Source: Alteribacter natronophilus
Lineage (GTDB): Bacteria > Bacillota > Bacilli > Bacillales > Salisediminibacteriaceae
Length of the DNA: 64,000 nt
Direction of reading: 5' to 3'
Assembly: GCF_006007885.1 (NCBI RefSeq)
Contig: NZ_VCRO01000003.1
Location: 372,001-436,000, forward strand
In this document: positions 36,318-45,229 of the stretch, in pieces
How positions within the stretch are numbered: position 1 is the stretch's first letter
Layout: each line of letters opens with the position of its first letter
Made by a program: the position numbers and the translations under genes
Notes under the pieces: model-generated
What the model was told of the DNA's origin: nothing
Seen by the model: the letters and a program-made list of their open reading frames with translations, nothing else
Database searches by the model: none

Positions 36318-36518
36318 TTATTGACGGCCACCAAGTTGTTGTTCAGCTTGCTGAACAAGACGCTTAGTGATCTCTCCACCAACGGAACCGTTAGCGCGAG
36401 AAGTTGAATCCGGGCCAAGTTCTACACCGAATTCCTGAGCGATTTCATACTTCATTTGATCAAGAGCCTGCTGGACACCAGGAACTACTAGTTGATTAGA
36501 GCTTCTGTTGTTTGCCAT
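36318..36518 (-). CDS. sspA: small acid-soluble spore protein, alpha/beta type
   Basis: A 66-residue DNA-binding protein that coats and protects spore DNA. Both SASP signatures are present: [33 protein letters not shown] includes the GPR protease site region (E-F/I-A-x-E-type E(F)GVELG) and the conserved [11 protein letters not shown] block. Start at ATG 36518 with GGGAGG 7 bp upstream. A sigma-G promoter lies at 36543-36573. Bacilli have several such genes; the position between ytcJ and thiI corresponds to B. subtilis sspA. Confidence 0.95.
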   Translation of the reverse strand: MANNRSSNQLVVPGVQQALDQMKYEIAQEFGVELGPDSTSRANGSVGGEITKRLVQQAEQQLGGRQ

Positions 36519-36542
36519 GTTTTTCACCTCCCTTGTACCAAC

Positions 36543-36573
36543 TAGGATGCTTCAGGAGGGAAAATCACATTCA
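36543..36573 (-). promoter_or_regulatory. sigma-G promoter of the SASP gene
   Basis: On the minus strand TGAATG (36568-36573), an 18-bp spacer and CATCCTA (36543-36549) match the sigma-G consensus (TGMATR, CATnnTA). It lies about 25 bp before the start codon, giving a short leader with the ribosome binding site. Forespore-specific expression is expected for SASP genes. Confidence 0.75.
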
Positions 36574-36611
36574 GATTATTTACTGGATTTACATCCAATT
36601 AATGGAACACT

Positions 36612-37835
36612 CTAAAACAGGTCCTCAAACTCCTTATCCAGTTCCTCACTGGATGACAATTGATGCACTTCAGTCCGTTCAACAGCATCGTCGACAATTG
36701 CATCAATCTCAAGCGGAGCTTCAAACCGTGCAGCTTTTTCCCGGTTTGGTTTCGTTTTTGTCTGTGGCGGGAGGAAAATGGTGCAGCAGTCTTCATATGG
36801 AAGAATGGAAAGCTCGTAAGTGTCGATTTTTTCCGCAATCTCCACGACTTCCTGTTTATCCATTGCCACAAGCGGCCGCAGAATCGGAATATTCGTCACT
36901 TCATTGATCGTATTCATGCTGTCCAGTGTCTGACTGGCCACCTGACCGAGGCTTTCACCGTTAACGAGAGCCAGGGCCTTACGTCTGTATGCCACTTTTT
37001 CAGCAATCCGGAGCATAACCCTTCTCATAATCGTCATTTCGTACTCACCAGGTACAGCTTCATGAATTTTCTTCTGCGCTTCAGTGAATGGGACAACATG
37101 AAGTTTGATTTCTGCGCCGGCATGGCGGGAAAGTACTTTTGTAAGGTCTTTTACTTTCTGGAGGGCCCGCTCATTTGTAAAGGGTGGACTGTGAAAATGG
37201 ACAGCTTCCATTTCCACACCTCTTTTAAACATCTGAAATCCGGCTACGGGGCTGTCGATCCCGCCGGAAAGCATAAGCATCACTTTGCCTCCCGTGCCGG
37301 TAGGAAGACCGCCCGGCCCGTATTCCGTTCTGCAGGTAAGGTAAGTTGCATCCTGCCTTACCTCCACCCGAAGCTCCACATCAGGCTTATGAACGTCCAC
37401 TGTAATTTCATCCGTATTCGTCAGAATATAGGACCCCAGCTCATAGTTCAGCTGCTGGGATTTCACGGAAAAAGTCTTATCGATCCGTTTTGCCGATACC
37501 TTAAAAGTCCCCTGTTCATTTGGCATGGCATCCTTCATGGCGTAGAGGCCCGCCTTTTTTATCTGTTCCAGATCGTTACCGGTTTTGAGTGCGGGACTGA
37601 AAGAATGAATCCCGAATACTCCCCGGAGAACATCGGAGACACCCTGTTCATCATGTCCGTTCAGCCTGATAAACATACGGCCGAAAGAACGTTTAACCTG
37701 CACGTCAGGGAAAGAATCCTTCAGTGCCGTCCTTACGTTATGCTGAAGCCTTTTTTCAAACTGACTGCGGTTCTTCCCCTTCAGGGATAGTTCCGCATAG
37801 CGGACCAGAATATGATCGTAATTGATTTCTGTCAT
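36612..37835 (-). CDS. thiI: tRNA 4-thiouridine synthase / thiamine sulfurtransferase ThiI
   Basis: Adenylates uridine 8 of tRNA and transfers sulfur to give 4-thiouridine. The 407-residue protein has an N-terminal ferredoxin-like region, THUMP domain (about 60-165) and a PP-loop ATPase domain with the pyrophosphatase motif MLSGGIDSPVAGF (about 187-199). It lacks the C-terminal rhodanese domain found in E. coli, as usual in Bacillus, so sulfur must come directly from the neighbouring NifZ. Its ATG overlaps the nifZ stop by 4 bp. Confidence 0.96.
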   Translation of the reverse strand: MTEINYDHILVRYAELSLKGKNRSQFEKRLQHNVRTALKDSFPDVQVKRSFGRMFIRLNGHDEQGVSDVLRGVFGIHSFSPALKTGNDLEQIKKAGLYAMKDAMPNEQGTFKVSAKRIDKTFSVKSQQLNYELGSYILTNTDEITVDVHKPDVELRVEVRQDATYLTCRTEYGPGGLPTGTGGKVMLMLSGGIDSPVAGFQMFKRGVEMEAVHFHSPPFTNERALQKVKDLTKVLSRHAGAEIKLHVVPFTEAQKKIHEAVPGEYEMTIMRRVMLRIAEKVAYRRKALALVNGESLGQVASQTLDSMNTINEVTNIPILRPLVAMDKQEVVEIAEKIDTYELSILPYEDCCTIFLPPQTKTKPNREKAARFEAPLEIDAIVDDAVERTEVHQLSSSEELDKEFEDLF

Positions 37836-38974
37836 TTTGCAGCCACCTCCAGCAGAGAAGGAACAATTTCCTTCGTATAATTTAAAAATGTATGAATGTC
37901 TTCTTCAGTATTGTCATAGCTCAGGGACACCCTGATTCCGCTCGCAGCCACTTCACGGGAAAAACCGCACGCGCTCAGAACCCGGCTCGGTTCCGGTTCC
38001 CTGGATGAGCATGCGCTTTTCGTGGAGACATAGATCCCTTTTTCACCGTATGCCTGAACGAGCACTTCCGGTTTCAGTCCCGGCACTGAAAAATTAACAA
38101 TGTGCGGGGCTCTTGCCTCCGGAGTATTGACCACAATGCCTCTGATGTCATTTAAAGAAGCGATTAACCCGCCGGTAATAAGATTCAATTTCTCATTTCC
38201 CGAAACGGATTTTTCAAGGTGAATCCGGAGAGCTTTCACCATGGCCGCAGCACCTGCAGGATTTTCTGTACCTGCACGCATCTGCCACTCCTGACTTCCG
38301 CCTGAAAAAAGCGGGGAAAGAACCGTTCCTTCCCGTGCAAAAAGAAGGCCTGTTCCCTTTACACCGTGGAACTTATGACCGGAGATTGTACAGAAGTCAA
38401 TACCCGCATCGGTCAGGCGAAGAGGTACTTTACCGATTCCCTGGACATGGTCCACATGAAAGCGGATTTTCGGATACTTCTTTAAATACTCCCCCGCTTC
38501 CACTACCGGGTTTACAGAACCGAGTTCATTGTTCACGTGTATAAGGGAAACCAGGATCGTGTCGTCTCTGAGAGCGGCTTTCAGATCCTCTATTTTTATG
38601 GTGCCGGTTTCATCTGCAGGCAGCCACGTCACTTCAAATCCTTCACGCTCGAGCTCCTGAAATGTTTCGAAACTGGAGGGATGCTCTGCTTCTGTTGTAA
38701 TCAGGTGCTTCCCCCTGTTTTTATGCCGACGGGCTGTTCCCTTTATGGCAAGATTGTTCCCTTCGGTTCCGCCTGATGTAAAGAGAATTTCTGCAGGCTT
38801 TACGTTCAGAAGTCTCGCGGCCATTTCCCTGGTCTGTTTAAGGAGCCGCTCTGCCTGTTTTCCGGCTGGGTGAAGAGAAGAAGGGTTTCCGAAAAAATCC
38901 CTTGAAACTTTTATATATGCATCCAGTACGTCACTATATGGTTTTGTTGTTGCACTGTTATCGAGATAAATCAT
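37832..38974 (-). CDS. nifZ: cysteine desulfurase (NifZ/IscS-like) dedicated to ThiI
   Basis: A PLP enzyme that takes sulfur from cysteine as a protein persulfide. The 380-residue protein has SGGTEGNNLAIKG, the PLP lysine in TISGHKFHGVKG (near 205) and the catalytic cysteine loop in STKSACSSREPEPSRVL (near 325). It is translationally coupled to thiI (ATGA overlap), the arrangement of B. subtilis nifZ (ytbJ)-thiI, in which NifZ supplies sulfur for tRNA 4-thiouridine. An AAAGGGG site precedes the ATG. Confidence 0.94.
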   Translation of the reverse strand: MIYLDNSATTKPYSDVLDAYIKVSRDFFGNPSSLHPAGKQAERLLKQTREMAARLLNVKPAEILFTSGGTEGNNLAIKGTARRHKNRGKHLITTEAEHPSSFETFQELEREGFEVTWLPADETGTIKIEDLKAALRDDTILVSLIHVNNELGSVNPVVEAGEYLKKYPKIRFHVDHVQGIGKVPLRLTDAGIDFCTISGHKFHGVKGTGLLFAREGTVLSPLFSGGSQEWQMRAGTENPAGAAAMVKALRIHLEKSVSGNEKLNLITGGLIASLNDIRGIVVNTPEARAPHIVNFSVPGLKPEVLVQAYGEKGIYVSTKSACSSREPEPSRVLSACGFSREVAASGIRVSLSYDNTEEDIHTFLNYTKEIVPSLLEVAAK

Positions 38975-39250
38975 AATAAAACCCCTTTAGTGCTTAAATC
39001 CCCGCACTTTGTCTATACTACCCAACAGCTGATTGTATCACAAATGAGCAGCTTTTTTTAAAATTCGGGGAAGTTTTTCATCATTTAGTGAACCAGCATG
39101 GCCTGTTTACCTTTCACCCGGAAAAAAGTCATGCAATTTATACTGTTTACAACATTTAAAGATATGGTAAAATAACTTTTGGTTTTAATGCTTTAACGTT
39201 TTTATGCATTTGATTGTGATTAACATACAGTTAACCGGAGGTTTGGTCAA

Positions 39251-40582
39251 ATGAACGAGAAAGCGCTTACAACAAAAGGAATTATTACGATTGGATTTAT
39301 GATGTTTGCTCTGTTTCTTGGCGCAGGCAACCTGATTTTTCCGCCTGCACTCGGACAGGAAGCCGGTACAAGTATCTGGACAGCCGTTCTGGGATTTCTT
39401 GTAACCGGTGTTGGTCTGCCGGTCCTCGCTATTGTTGCGGTGGCAAAGTCGGGCGGGGATCTTCAGCACGTTTCGGAACGTGCCGGACGGATCTTCGGCT
39501 TATTCTTTCCACTTGCTGTTTATTTAGCCATCGGCCCTCTGTTCGGCATTCCTCGCACAGGGAGCGTCGCTTTTGAAATCGGTGCGATGCCGTACCTGGA
39601 ATCAGAAAATGGTTATTCCCTGATTATGTTTTTGTTTACAGCTGTTTTCTTCGGGATCAGCTACTGGCTCGCTCTGAATCCTTCAAAACTTGTTTCCAGA
39701 GTCGGGAAGCTCCTTACACCTGTTTTGGTCACTCTCCTTGCTGTTCTCGCTTTTAATGTATTTCTCAGACCCCCGGGGGCAATTCAGCCGCCTGCAGAAA
39801 ACTATTCGGATCAGCCGTTTTTCACCGGTTTTCTTGAAGGGTATCTCACCATGGATGCCATTGCAGCTCTCGTATTTGGGATCATAGTCGTTTCCCGCAT
39901 TAAGGAACACGGCATTACAGACAGACGCACCCTTACTGCCAGGGCTGTTCAGGTCGGACTTATAGCCGGGGGAGGACTCGCCCTTGTTTACTTCTCACTC
40001 GCCTACCTTGGAGCTGTCAGTGTAGCAGAACTTGGCTACCAGGAAAATGGAGGACTGATTCTTACTTCCGTTTCCCAGATGCTTCTCGGAAGCACCGGAC
40101 TGTTTATGCTGTCACTGGTGATTACTATCGCATGTCTTACAACAGCCACCGGACTTATCTCCGCTTTTGGAGAGTATCTGAAAAAACTGCTGCCGAAGGT
40201 GCCTTACCCGGTTACCACGGGGGTCATTGCCCTGTTCAGTCTTACGATGGCCAATATGGGACTAACGCAGCTGATTCAGTTTTCTCTCCCAATGCTGATC
40301 ATGATCTATCCTGTAGCGATCATACTCATCGTTCTTGTACTTGCCGACCGGGTCTTTGGCGGAAGAAAAGCTGTCTACAAAGGAGCGGTGATCGGCGCAG
40401 CAGTTGTCAGTATTCCAGAGGGACTGATTACCGCAGATCTGTTTACCGAAGTTTTAACTGCCACGGTTGGGAGACTGCCGCTGTTTGATCTCGGAGTAGG
40501 ATGGCTCATCCCCGCTCTTGCCGGCGGCATCATCGGATGGATCGTTTCCGGCACCGGCCGGAGGCCTGATGAAAAAGCATAG
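39251..40582 (+). CDS. braB: branched-chain amino acid transporter (LIVCS family, BraB/BrnQ)
   Basis: A sodium-coupled importer of leucine, isoleucine and valine. The 443-residue protein has about 12 membrane helices and the family start GFMMFALFLGAGNLIFPPALGQEAG, plus GPLFGIPRTGSVAFEIG and TTATGLISAFGEYL. Position between nifZ and ezrA matches B. subtilis braB. GGAGG lies 10 bp before the ATG. The 276-bp gap upstream shows no T-box or other riboswitch that I can recognise. Confidence 0.94.
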   Translation: MNEKALTTKGIITIGFMMFALFLGAGNLIFPPALGQEAGTSIWTAVLGFLVTGVGLPVLAIVAVAKSGGDLQHVSERAGRIFGLFFPLAVYLAIGPLFGIPRTGSVAFEIGAMPYLESENGYSLIMFLFTAVFFGISYWLALNPSKLVSRVGKLLTPVLVTLLAVLAFNVFLRPPGAIQPPAENYSDQPFFTGFLEGYLTMDAIAALVFGIIVVSRIKEHGITDRRTLTARAVQVGLIAGGGLALVYFSLAYLGAVSVAELGYQENGGLILTSVSQMLLGSTGLFMLSLVITIACLTTATGLISAFGEYLKKLLPKVPYPVTTGVIALFSLTMANMGLTQLIQFSLPMLIMIYPVAIILIVLVLADRVFGGRKAVYKGAVIGAAVVSIPEGLITADLFTEVLTATVGRLPLFDLGVGWLIPALAGGIIGWIVSGTGRRPDEKA

Positions 40583-40616
40583 CCTGAAGAGGCCGGGACA
40601 AAACCCGTCTAAATAG

Positions 40617-40647
40617 AAAGGCCCTCACCGTCGGTGAGGGCCTTTTG
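40617..40647 (+). terminator. intrinsic terminator of braB
   Basis: AAGGCCCTCACC-GTC-GGTGAGGGCCTTTT is a 12-bp perfect stem with a short T run. It lies 35 bp past the braB stop; the intervening GAGGCCGGGACAAAA resembles half of the hairpin repeat at 53807. Confidence 0.88.
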
Positions 40648-40668
40648 CTGTACGAAGTATTTTAACGG

Positions 40669-40795
40669 TTGATTGTTCAAAAATATACTCGCTTTCCCCG
40701 GACATCGCTTCAGCCTCCCCGCCCCCCCTAAGGGAGTCGCCCCCCTCTCGCTCCATAATTAACTTGGTCAATAGCTGCAGCCTTTCCGGAAGAGC
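40669..40795 (+). repeat. MITE-like dispersed repeat, copy 5 (degenerate)
   Basis: It carries the recognisable family blocks CTCGCTTTCC, CATCGCTTCAGCCTCC, GGAGTCGC, CTCGCTCCATAATTAACTTG and GTCAATAG, and a right end that on the minus strand reads GCTCTTCCGGAAAGGCTGC. The left end is decayed. It fills the gap between the convergent braB and ezrA terminators. Confidence 0.6.
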
Positions 40796-40826
40796 AAAAA
40801 CAGCCGATAGTTTATACCATCGGCTG
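40796..40826 (-). terminator. ezrA terminator, overlapping its stop codon
   Basis: On the minus strand CAGCCGAT-GGTATAAACT-ATCGGCTG is followed by TTTTTGC. The first arm is made of the last sense codons (CAG CCG AT.) and the UAA lies in the loop, so the terminator is partly coding. Confidence 0.8.
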
Positions 40827-42518
40827 CAGCGTTTTTTCATTTTCGTTCTGCACTTTTTCAAGTGCTTTAGGGTCGACCGGATGTAATGCCTCCACACTCA
40901 TTTCAAGGGCATCTTCATATTGATAATTGCGAAACGCATCTTCGGCCTGAAGAAGCTGAAGGTTGAGCGTATCACTCTGTCTGCGGTAGCGGTTTCCGTA
41001 CTGAATCATCTTTTCCGCAAGGGTGGCCGTTTCAATAACATGATCGATCGTACCGGTTACGTTCATGACATGTTCGTGTGCCCGGTCAACCTGAGCTGTG
41101 ATGTCGTCAACGGAAAGCGGGACTTCGTCAAGTTTACCGGCAGCCTGCACAAATGCTTCCTCTGCTTTATCCATCTCATTCAGGACCTGCCGCGGCAGAC
41201 CCGGAATATTACTGCGCTTCAGTTTTTTCTGCGTGTTAATGAGCTGCTGTTTCAGCTCACCCAGTGTTTCTTCGGCCTTCCTCTCATCTGAGCGCATATC
41301 CTCAAGCACTTCTTTAGCCTGCTTCATTTCAGCCTCGCCTTTTTCAAGCTTTGCAAAGTACTCTCTAATCATCTCCCGGAGTGCTGTGAACGTCTGCTTC
41401 TGGTTCTCATAGTAATCTTCAATAATAAGAAACTGCTGTGTCAGGTCGCGGACCGTTTTTTCAAGCTGGTACTGCTGCTTATAATCCTGTTCAGTAAGTT
41501 TATAGGTGCTTTTCACGTCTTCAGTCTCTTCAATCAGCTGACGGTAAAGATCGGGCATTATATCCACCCGTGCACGGATTTCATGGATCTGCTGGGTAAC
41601 AACCTGTTTGGAAAGTGCTTCGTACTCCAGTTTTTCATAGATATCCTCAAGCTCCATCTCAAGCTCCGAAACAGGCTCTTTCACTTTTTCAAGTTCCACC
41701 CGATCAATGGCTTCAGCAAGTTCGGTGAGTGTAACTTTCATTTCGGTGATTTTGCTGTAAAAGGAGAAATGCTCCAGAGGATACCCCTTCTCAGCCATCT
41801 CCTTCAGGCCCTGCTCGAGCTCTGCAATCTGCTTCGGAAATCCTTTATCGATCAGCACCAGATATTTCGGAACTTCTTCCACGAGAATGTTGATTTCCTG
41901 AAGGGCAATCTTCAGCTGCTCGAGTGTCTGTCTGGCCTGCAGGTAATTCCCTTCCAGAGTCTGTTCCTCAAACTGATCAAAGGAATCGTGAACATCTCTT
42001 ATCATCTGATCCAGCTTTACACCGGCCTGGCCGAGGGCACTGCGCTTCATCCATAACTTCTTTTTAGTCTCATCGTAGTAATTCTGAACTTCGGCAATTT
42101 CCTCGCGGTTGTGCTCCTCGCTTTCAACCAGCTCATTAATTTCCGTGACCATATTTTTCATGTGCTCTTCCACGGCCCTGAGAGTCACTTCAACTTCGGA
42201 AATCAGTTTCCGTGCTTTTTTAAAGCGGTAGCGGTTGGCTGCCTCTTCAATATCAAAAAGCCTTTCCTCCGCATCCGGAAGCTGTTTTGTCAGAATGTGA
42301 TCCCATTCCGAACGCCAGTTTTCAAACCGCTGCTCTGTTTCACCTGACATGGTGAGACCTTTAATCTTAGCGATTTCATCCGTAACAGGCTCATTCATAA
42401 TCTCCATCTTCCACTGCTCCAGCCTGTCAACTTCTTTATAGAATCGTTTTCTCATTACAGCACCTGTAACGATGACAATTACAATCAGCGCTGCCAGACT
42501 GTATAATATTACATCCAT
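40812..42518 (-). CDS. ezrA: septation ring formation regulator EzrA
   Basis: A membrane-anchored negative regulator of FtsZ ring assembly that also helps recruit cell-wall enzymes to the septum. The 568-residue protein has a single N-terminal membrane helix (4-22, ILYSLAALIVIVIVTGAVM) with a cytoplasmic remainder composed of spectrin-like coiled-coils, and a conserved patch near the C-terminus (RYRRQSDTLNLQLLQAEDAFRNYQYEDALEMSVEAL). Length matches B. subtilis (562). A sigma-A promoter lies at 42547-42576 and GAGGAGG precedes the ATG. Confidence 0.95.
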   Translation of the reverse strand: MDVILYSLAALIVIVIVTGAVMRKRFYKEVDRLEQWKMEIMNEPVTDEIAKIKGLTMSGETEQRFENWRSEWDHILTKQLPDAEERLFDIEEAANRYRFKKARKLISEVEVTLRAVEEHMKNMVTEINELVESEEHNREEIAEVQNYYDETKKKLWMKRSALGQAGVKLDQMIRDVHDSFDQFEEQTLEGNYLQARQTLEQLKIALQEINILVEEVPKYLVLIDKGFPKQIAELEQGLKEMAEKGYPLEHFSFYSKITEMKVTLTELAEAIDRVELEKVKEPVSELEMELEDIYEKLEYEALSKQVVTQQIHEIRARVDIMPDLYRQLIEETEDVKSTYKLTEQDYKQQYQLEKTVRDLTQQFLIIEDYYENQKQTFTALREMIREYFAKLEKGEAEMKQAKEVLEDMRSDERKAEETLGELKQQLINTQKKLKRSNIPGLPRQVLNEMDKAEEAFVQAAGKLDEVPLSVDDITAQVDRAHEHVMNVTGTIDHVIETATLAEKMIQYGNRYRRQSDTLNLQLLQAEDAFRNYQYEDALEMSVEALHPVDPKALEKVQNENEKTLQPMV

Positions 42519-42546
42519 GGGAAGCCTCCTCTGTCACTCGGGTATG

Positions 42547-42576
42547 TATGTATTGGGAAAGTATGATTTTTGTCAA
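42547..42576 (-). promoter_or_regulatory. candidate sigma-A promoter of ezrA
   Basis: On the minus strand TTGACA (42571-42576), 18-bp spacer and TACATA (42547-42552), about 30 bp before the ezrA start. The -10 is weak. Confidence 0.5.
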
Positions 42577-42667
42577 ATCACTCTTATTTCTGTCGAATGC
42601 ACCGGTGGCAAAAGGCCTATTGTGCGTTTTACAGGCAATTTAATTCACATCTGTGGACGAATCCTAT

Positions 42668-42696
42668 TTGATCATAGGTATTGTCTACCTTATAAT
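42668..42696 (+). promoter_or_regulatory. sigma-A promoter of hisJ
   Basis: TTGATC (42668-42673), a 17-bp spacer and a perfect TATAAT (42691-42696). The leader to the hisJ ATG is about 100 nt and shows no regulatory fold that I recognise. Confidence 0.65.
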
Positions 42697-42804
42697 ATCA
42701 TGGAAAAATATATATTTGAGCGGTTTTACTGGATTTTTTTCGCACTTTCTCCTTTTTTTCTGAATTACGACAAAATACTATCATTTTCCCGGGAGGTCTC
42801 GACT

Positions 42805-43617
42805 ATGTATGACGGGCATGTCCACACACCCTATTGTCCCCACGGCTCAAATCACCCGCTCCGCGCCTATGTGGAACAGGCACTGAAACTGGGCTATAAA
42901 GGATTAACTTTTGCCGAACACGCCCCTCTGCCGGAGGGCTTCAATGATCCCGTGCCCGCAAAGGACAGTGCGATGGAACAAGGTAAGCTGAGCGCCTACC
43001 TGGACGAATTGCGGACACTGAAAAAAGAATACAAAAAAGACATACCCATCAGAATTGGCCTCGAAGTGGATTTCATTGAGGGTTTTGAGGAGGAAACCCA
43101 CAGATTCCTTAATGAAACCGGTCCATACCTTGATGACAGTATCCTGAGCGTTCATTTTCTGAAAGCCGGAGGAAAGTACACCTGTCTGGACTATTCCCCT
43201 GAATCTTTCGGAGAACTCGTAACGGAACTTGGTTCCCTCGAAGCTGTATACGATCAGTATTTTAAAACGCTCACAGACTCGGTGAAAGCTTCATTGGGCA
43301 CGTACAAGCCGAGGCGTATTGGACATCCGAGCCTCGTGAGGAAGTTTCACAGGCGTTTCCCTGTCTCTTTTCCCGTGCTCCCGAAAATCACGGCACTTTA
43401 TAAAGAAATAAAAGCACATAATCTGGCTATCGACGTCAATGGGGCGGGACTGATTAAACCTCTCTGCGGGGAGACCTACCCGTATCCGGAAGCACTCGAC
43501 GCGGCAGAAAAGCTTGGCATCCCCCTTGTCTATGGTTCAGATGCCCACGCTCCCTCGCAGCTCGGAACGGGCGCTGTTTTTCTTCACGGCCGGGTTTCAC
43601 CCGTCGTTCCTGACTGA
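42805..43617 (+). CDS. hisJ: histidinol-phosphatase, PHP type (HisJ)
   Basis: Dephosphorylates L-histidinol phosphate in histidine biosynthesis. The 270-residue protein is of the PHP family: MYDGHVHTPYCPHG at the start gives the first metal ligands, followed by FAEHAPLPEGF, GLEVDFIEGFEEE, SVHFL, GHPSLVRKF and a C-terminal YGSDAHAPSQLG with the last Asp and His. As usual in Bacilli it lies apart from the his operon. The ATG at 42805 is chosen over a much longer open frame because GGGAGG is 9 bp upstream and the metal motif then begins at residue 5. Confidence 0.94.
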   Translation: MYDGHVHTPYCPHGSNHPLRAYVEQALKLGYKGLTFAEHAPLPEGFNDPVPAKDSAMEQGKLSAYLDELRTLKKEYKKDIPIRIGLEVDFIEGFEEETHRFLNETGPYLDDSILSVHFLKAGGKYTCLDYSPESFGELVTELGSLEAVYDQYFKTLTDSVKASLGTYKPRRIGHPSLVRKFHRRFPVSFPVLPKITALYKEIKAHNLAIDVNGAGLIKPLCGETYPYPEALDAAEKLGIPLVYGSDAHAPSQLGTGAVFLHGRVSPVVPD

Positions 43618-43676
43618 CCTGCTGATAGATTACCGACAGCCTGCTGTCTTCACTGCGGCAATCCCGGGCTGAATTT

Positions 43677-44312
43677 CTAATGCCGCAGGAGACCTTTCGG
43701 AATTTCCCCTTTGTAAAGCTGGGAAAGCCAGCCTGTGAGTTCCTCGTAATATTTTGTGAGGAAATGGTTTTCGTGCGGCATCAGATGGTAAACTTCCCGG
43801 ATGTACTGTGGGTGAAGAAATGGAAGTATCAGCATACCTCTTAGCTGGAGGATCCAGTAATCATTAGGTGGGTGCCGGAACTCGCCTTTCTCAAATCCGG
43901 CACGGACAATCCTCTTATACAGTGACTTTTCCTTTGTGAGATAAGTCGTCATAAGCTCTCTAACAAGCGTTGTATCCAGCGTGATTTCACGGTGCGCAAA
44001 TCTGGCCAGATGATGGCGCCGCTGCTGATACGCAAGCACATCCCAGATTGCTCCCAGAAGCGCTGCACCTGCTCCTGTCTCCTCGAGCTCGTTTGTATGG
44101 CGCTCGATGGCTCCAACGTAGCCTTCGAGAAAATCGGTCATTAAATGTTCGAGCAGCCCCTGTTTGCTTCCGTAGTAATAGGAAATCAGCGCTACATTTG
44201 CATCCGCCTTTGCAGCAATATCCCTGACCGAAGTGCCTGAGTAGCCCTGTACATTAAATAAATCAATGGCAGCCTTCATTACCTTTTCCTTGGAGGCTTT
44301 TCTTGATCGCAT
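43677..44312 (-). CDS. refZ: TetR-family regulator RefZ (forespore FtsZ regulator)
   Basis: In B. subtilis RefZ (YttP) binds motifs near the origin and helps reposition FtsZ at the onset of sporulation. The 211-residue protein has an N-terminal TetR helix-turn-helix (KVMKAAIDLFNVQGYSGTSVRDIAAKADANVALISYYYGSKQGLLEHLM, residues 9-57) and an all-helical C-terminal domain. The position between hisJ and ytsP matches yttP. Start at ATG 44312 with a GAGGAAGG site; a frame to 44372 has none. I searched the window for RefZ-type sites but cannot call any. Confidence 0.88.
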   Translation of the reverse strand: MRSRKASKEKVMKAAIDLFNVQGYSGTSVRDIAAKADANVALISYYYGSKQGLLEHLMTDFLEGYVGAIERHTNELEETGAGAALLGAIWDVLAYQQRRHHLARFAHREITLDTTLVRELMTTYLTKEKSLYKRIVRAGFEKGEFRHPPNDYWILQLRGMLILPFLHPQYIREVYHLMPHENHFLTKYYEELTGWLSQLYKGEIPKGLLRH

Positions 44313-44485
44313 GTCAATCCTTCCTCTCCCCGTAAAAAACGGCTTGTCCTCTTTCCCGGTGCTCAACTTCATGATTCGTTCGTCCTGTTTTGTCTCACTA
44401 TCTCATTTATAACGTAATTCGAACATTAAAGACAAAATTCCTGCATTTTCCGTAAGCCGATCTTTTACTGCCTATTATTTTTTTA

Positions 44486-44494
44486 TGGTATAAT
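44486..44494 (+). promoter_or_regulatory. extended -10 promoter of ytsP
   Basis: TGGTATAAT is an extended -10 (TGn plus perfect TATAAT) 33 bp before the ytsP start. The -35 is poor, which is common with an extended -10. Confidence 0.5.
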
Positions 44495-44526
44495 TTACAG
44501 AATTTCAACGGATGGAGGGCTCTGCA

Positions 44527-45006
44527 TTGTTTCAATCAACTGCATATCAAGGAACATTATCCAAACAATACGATACACTTCTCACCCAGCTTAAGGGGCT
44601 TCTTTACGAGGAAGACGATCTCGTTGCCAATCTCAGCAACGCTTCAGCACTTTTAAATCAGTTTTTAACGGAAGTAAACTGGGTCGGTTTTTATCTATGG
44701 AAAGACGAAGAGCTCGTGCTCGGTCCTTTTCAGGGACTTCCCGCGTGTGTGCGGATCAAAAAAGGACGCGGCGTGTGCGGGACGTCGGCTGAAAATCAGG
44801 AAGTCATCCGCGTCGATGACGTTCACGCATTTCCCGGTCACATCGCCTGTGATGCTGCCTCACAATCCGAGATCGTTCTGCCTCTGGTTAAAGACGGTGA
44901 ACTGCTCGGCCTGCTCGATATCGACAGCCCTGTAAAAAGCCGTTTTTCCGAAGAAGATGAAAAACAGTTAAGAAGATTTGTGGATACACTGGTTGAAAAT
45001 CTCTGA
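44527..45006 (+). CDS. ytsP: GAF-domain free methionine-(R)-sulfoxide reductase (YtsP)
   Basis: Reduces free methionine-R-sulfoxide, part of oxidative damage repair. The 159-residue protein is a single GAF domain with the fRMsr signatures NWVGFYLW, LGPFQGLPACVRIKKGRGVCGTSAE and VDDVHAFPGHIACDAASQSEIVLPL, which contain the three conserved cysteines. The start is TTG at 44527, with GGAGGG 7 bp upstream; the in-frame ATG at 44512 overlaps that site. A terminator follows. Confidence 0.92.
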   Translation: MFQSTAYQGTLSKQYDTLLTQLKGLLYEEDDLVANLSNASALLNQFLTEVNWVGFYLWKDEELVLGPFQGLPACVRIKKGRGVCGTSAENQEVIRVDDVHAFPGHIACDAASQSEIVLPLVKDGELLGLLDIDSPVKSRFSEEDEKQLRRFVDTLVENL

Positions 45007-45016
45007 GTATAACAGG

Positions 45017-45050
45017 AAGGCTGCTCCTAATTCCGGGGCAGCTTTTTCCA
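45017..45050 (+). terminator. intrinsic terminator of ytsP
   Basis: AAGGCTGC-CC and GG-GCAGCTTTTT form a stem with a T run 10 bp past the stop. Confidence 0.82.
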
Positions 45051-45154
45051 TTCCGCCGAACTGCCCGCATATTTGTCCTGAAAAAAGCCCTGTTTCTGTA
45101 AGTAGAGCGAAAACCCCTGTTGTGAACGCCGGAAGCAGAAATCGAAACGAAAAC

Positions 45155-45183
45155 TTGACTTTTCCACTCCCCCATTATACACT
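45155..45183 (+). promoter_or_regulatory. sigma-A promoter of rpsD
   Basis: TTGACT (45155-45160), 17-bp spacer, TACACT (45178-45183). The transcript would have a leader of about 185 nt before the rpsD ATG at 45374. Confidence 0.55.
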
Positions 45184-45229
45184 GTTCTTTGTGCAATAAA
45201 GACAGCCAACGGTAAACGTTATACAGCTT

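Noticed and set aside
38975-39250. T-box or leucine-responsive leader before braB
   Set aside because: The region is AT-rich, lacks the T-box sequence, and has no strong stem followed by a T run.
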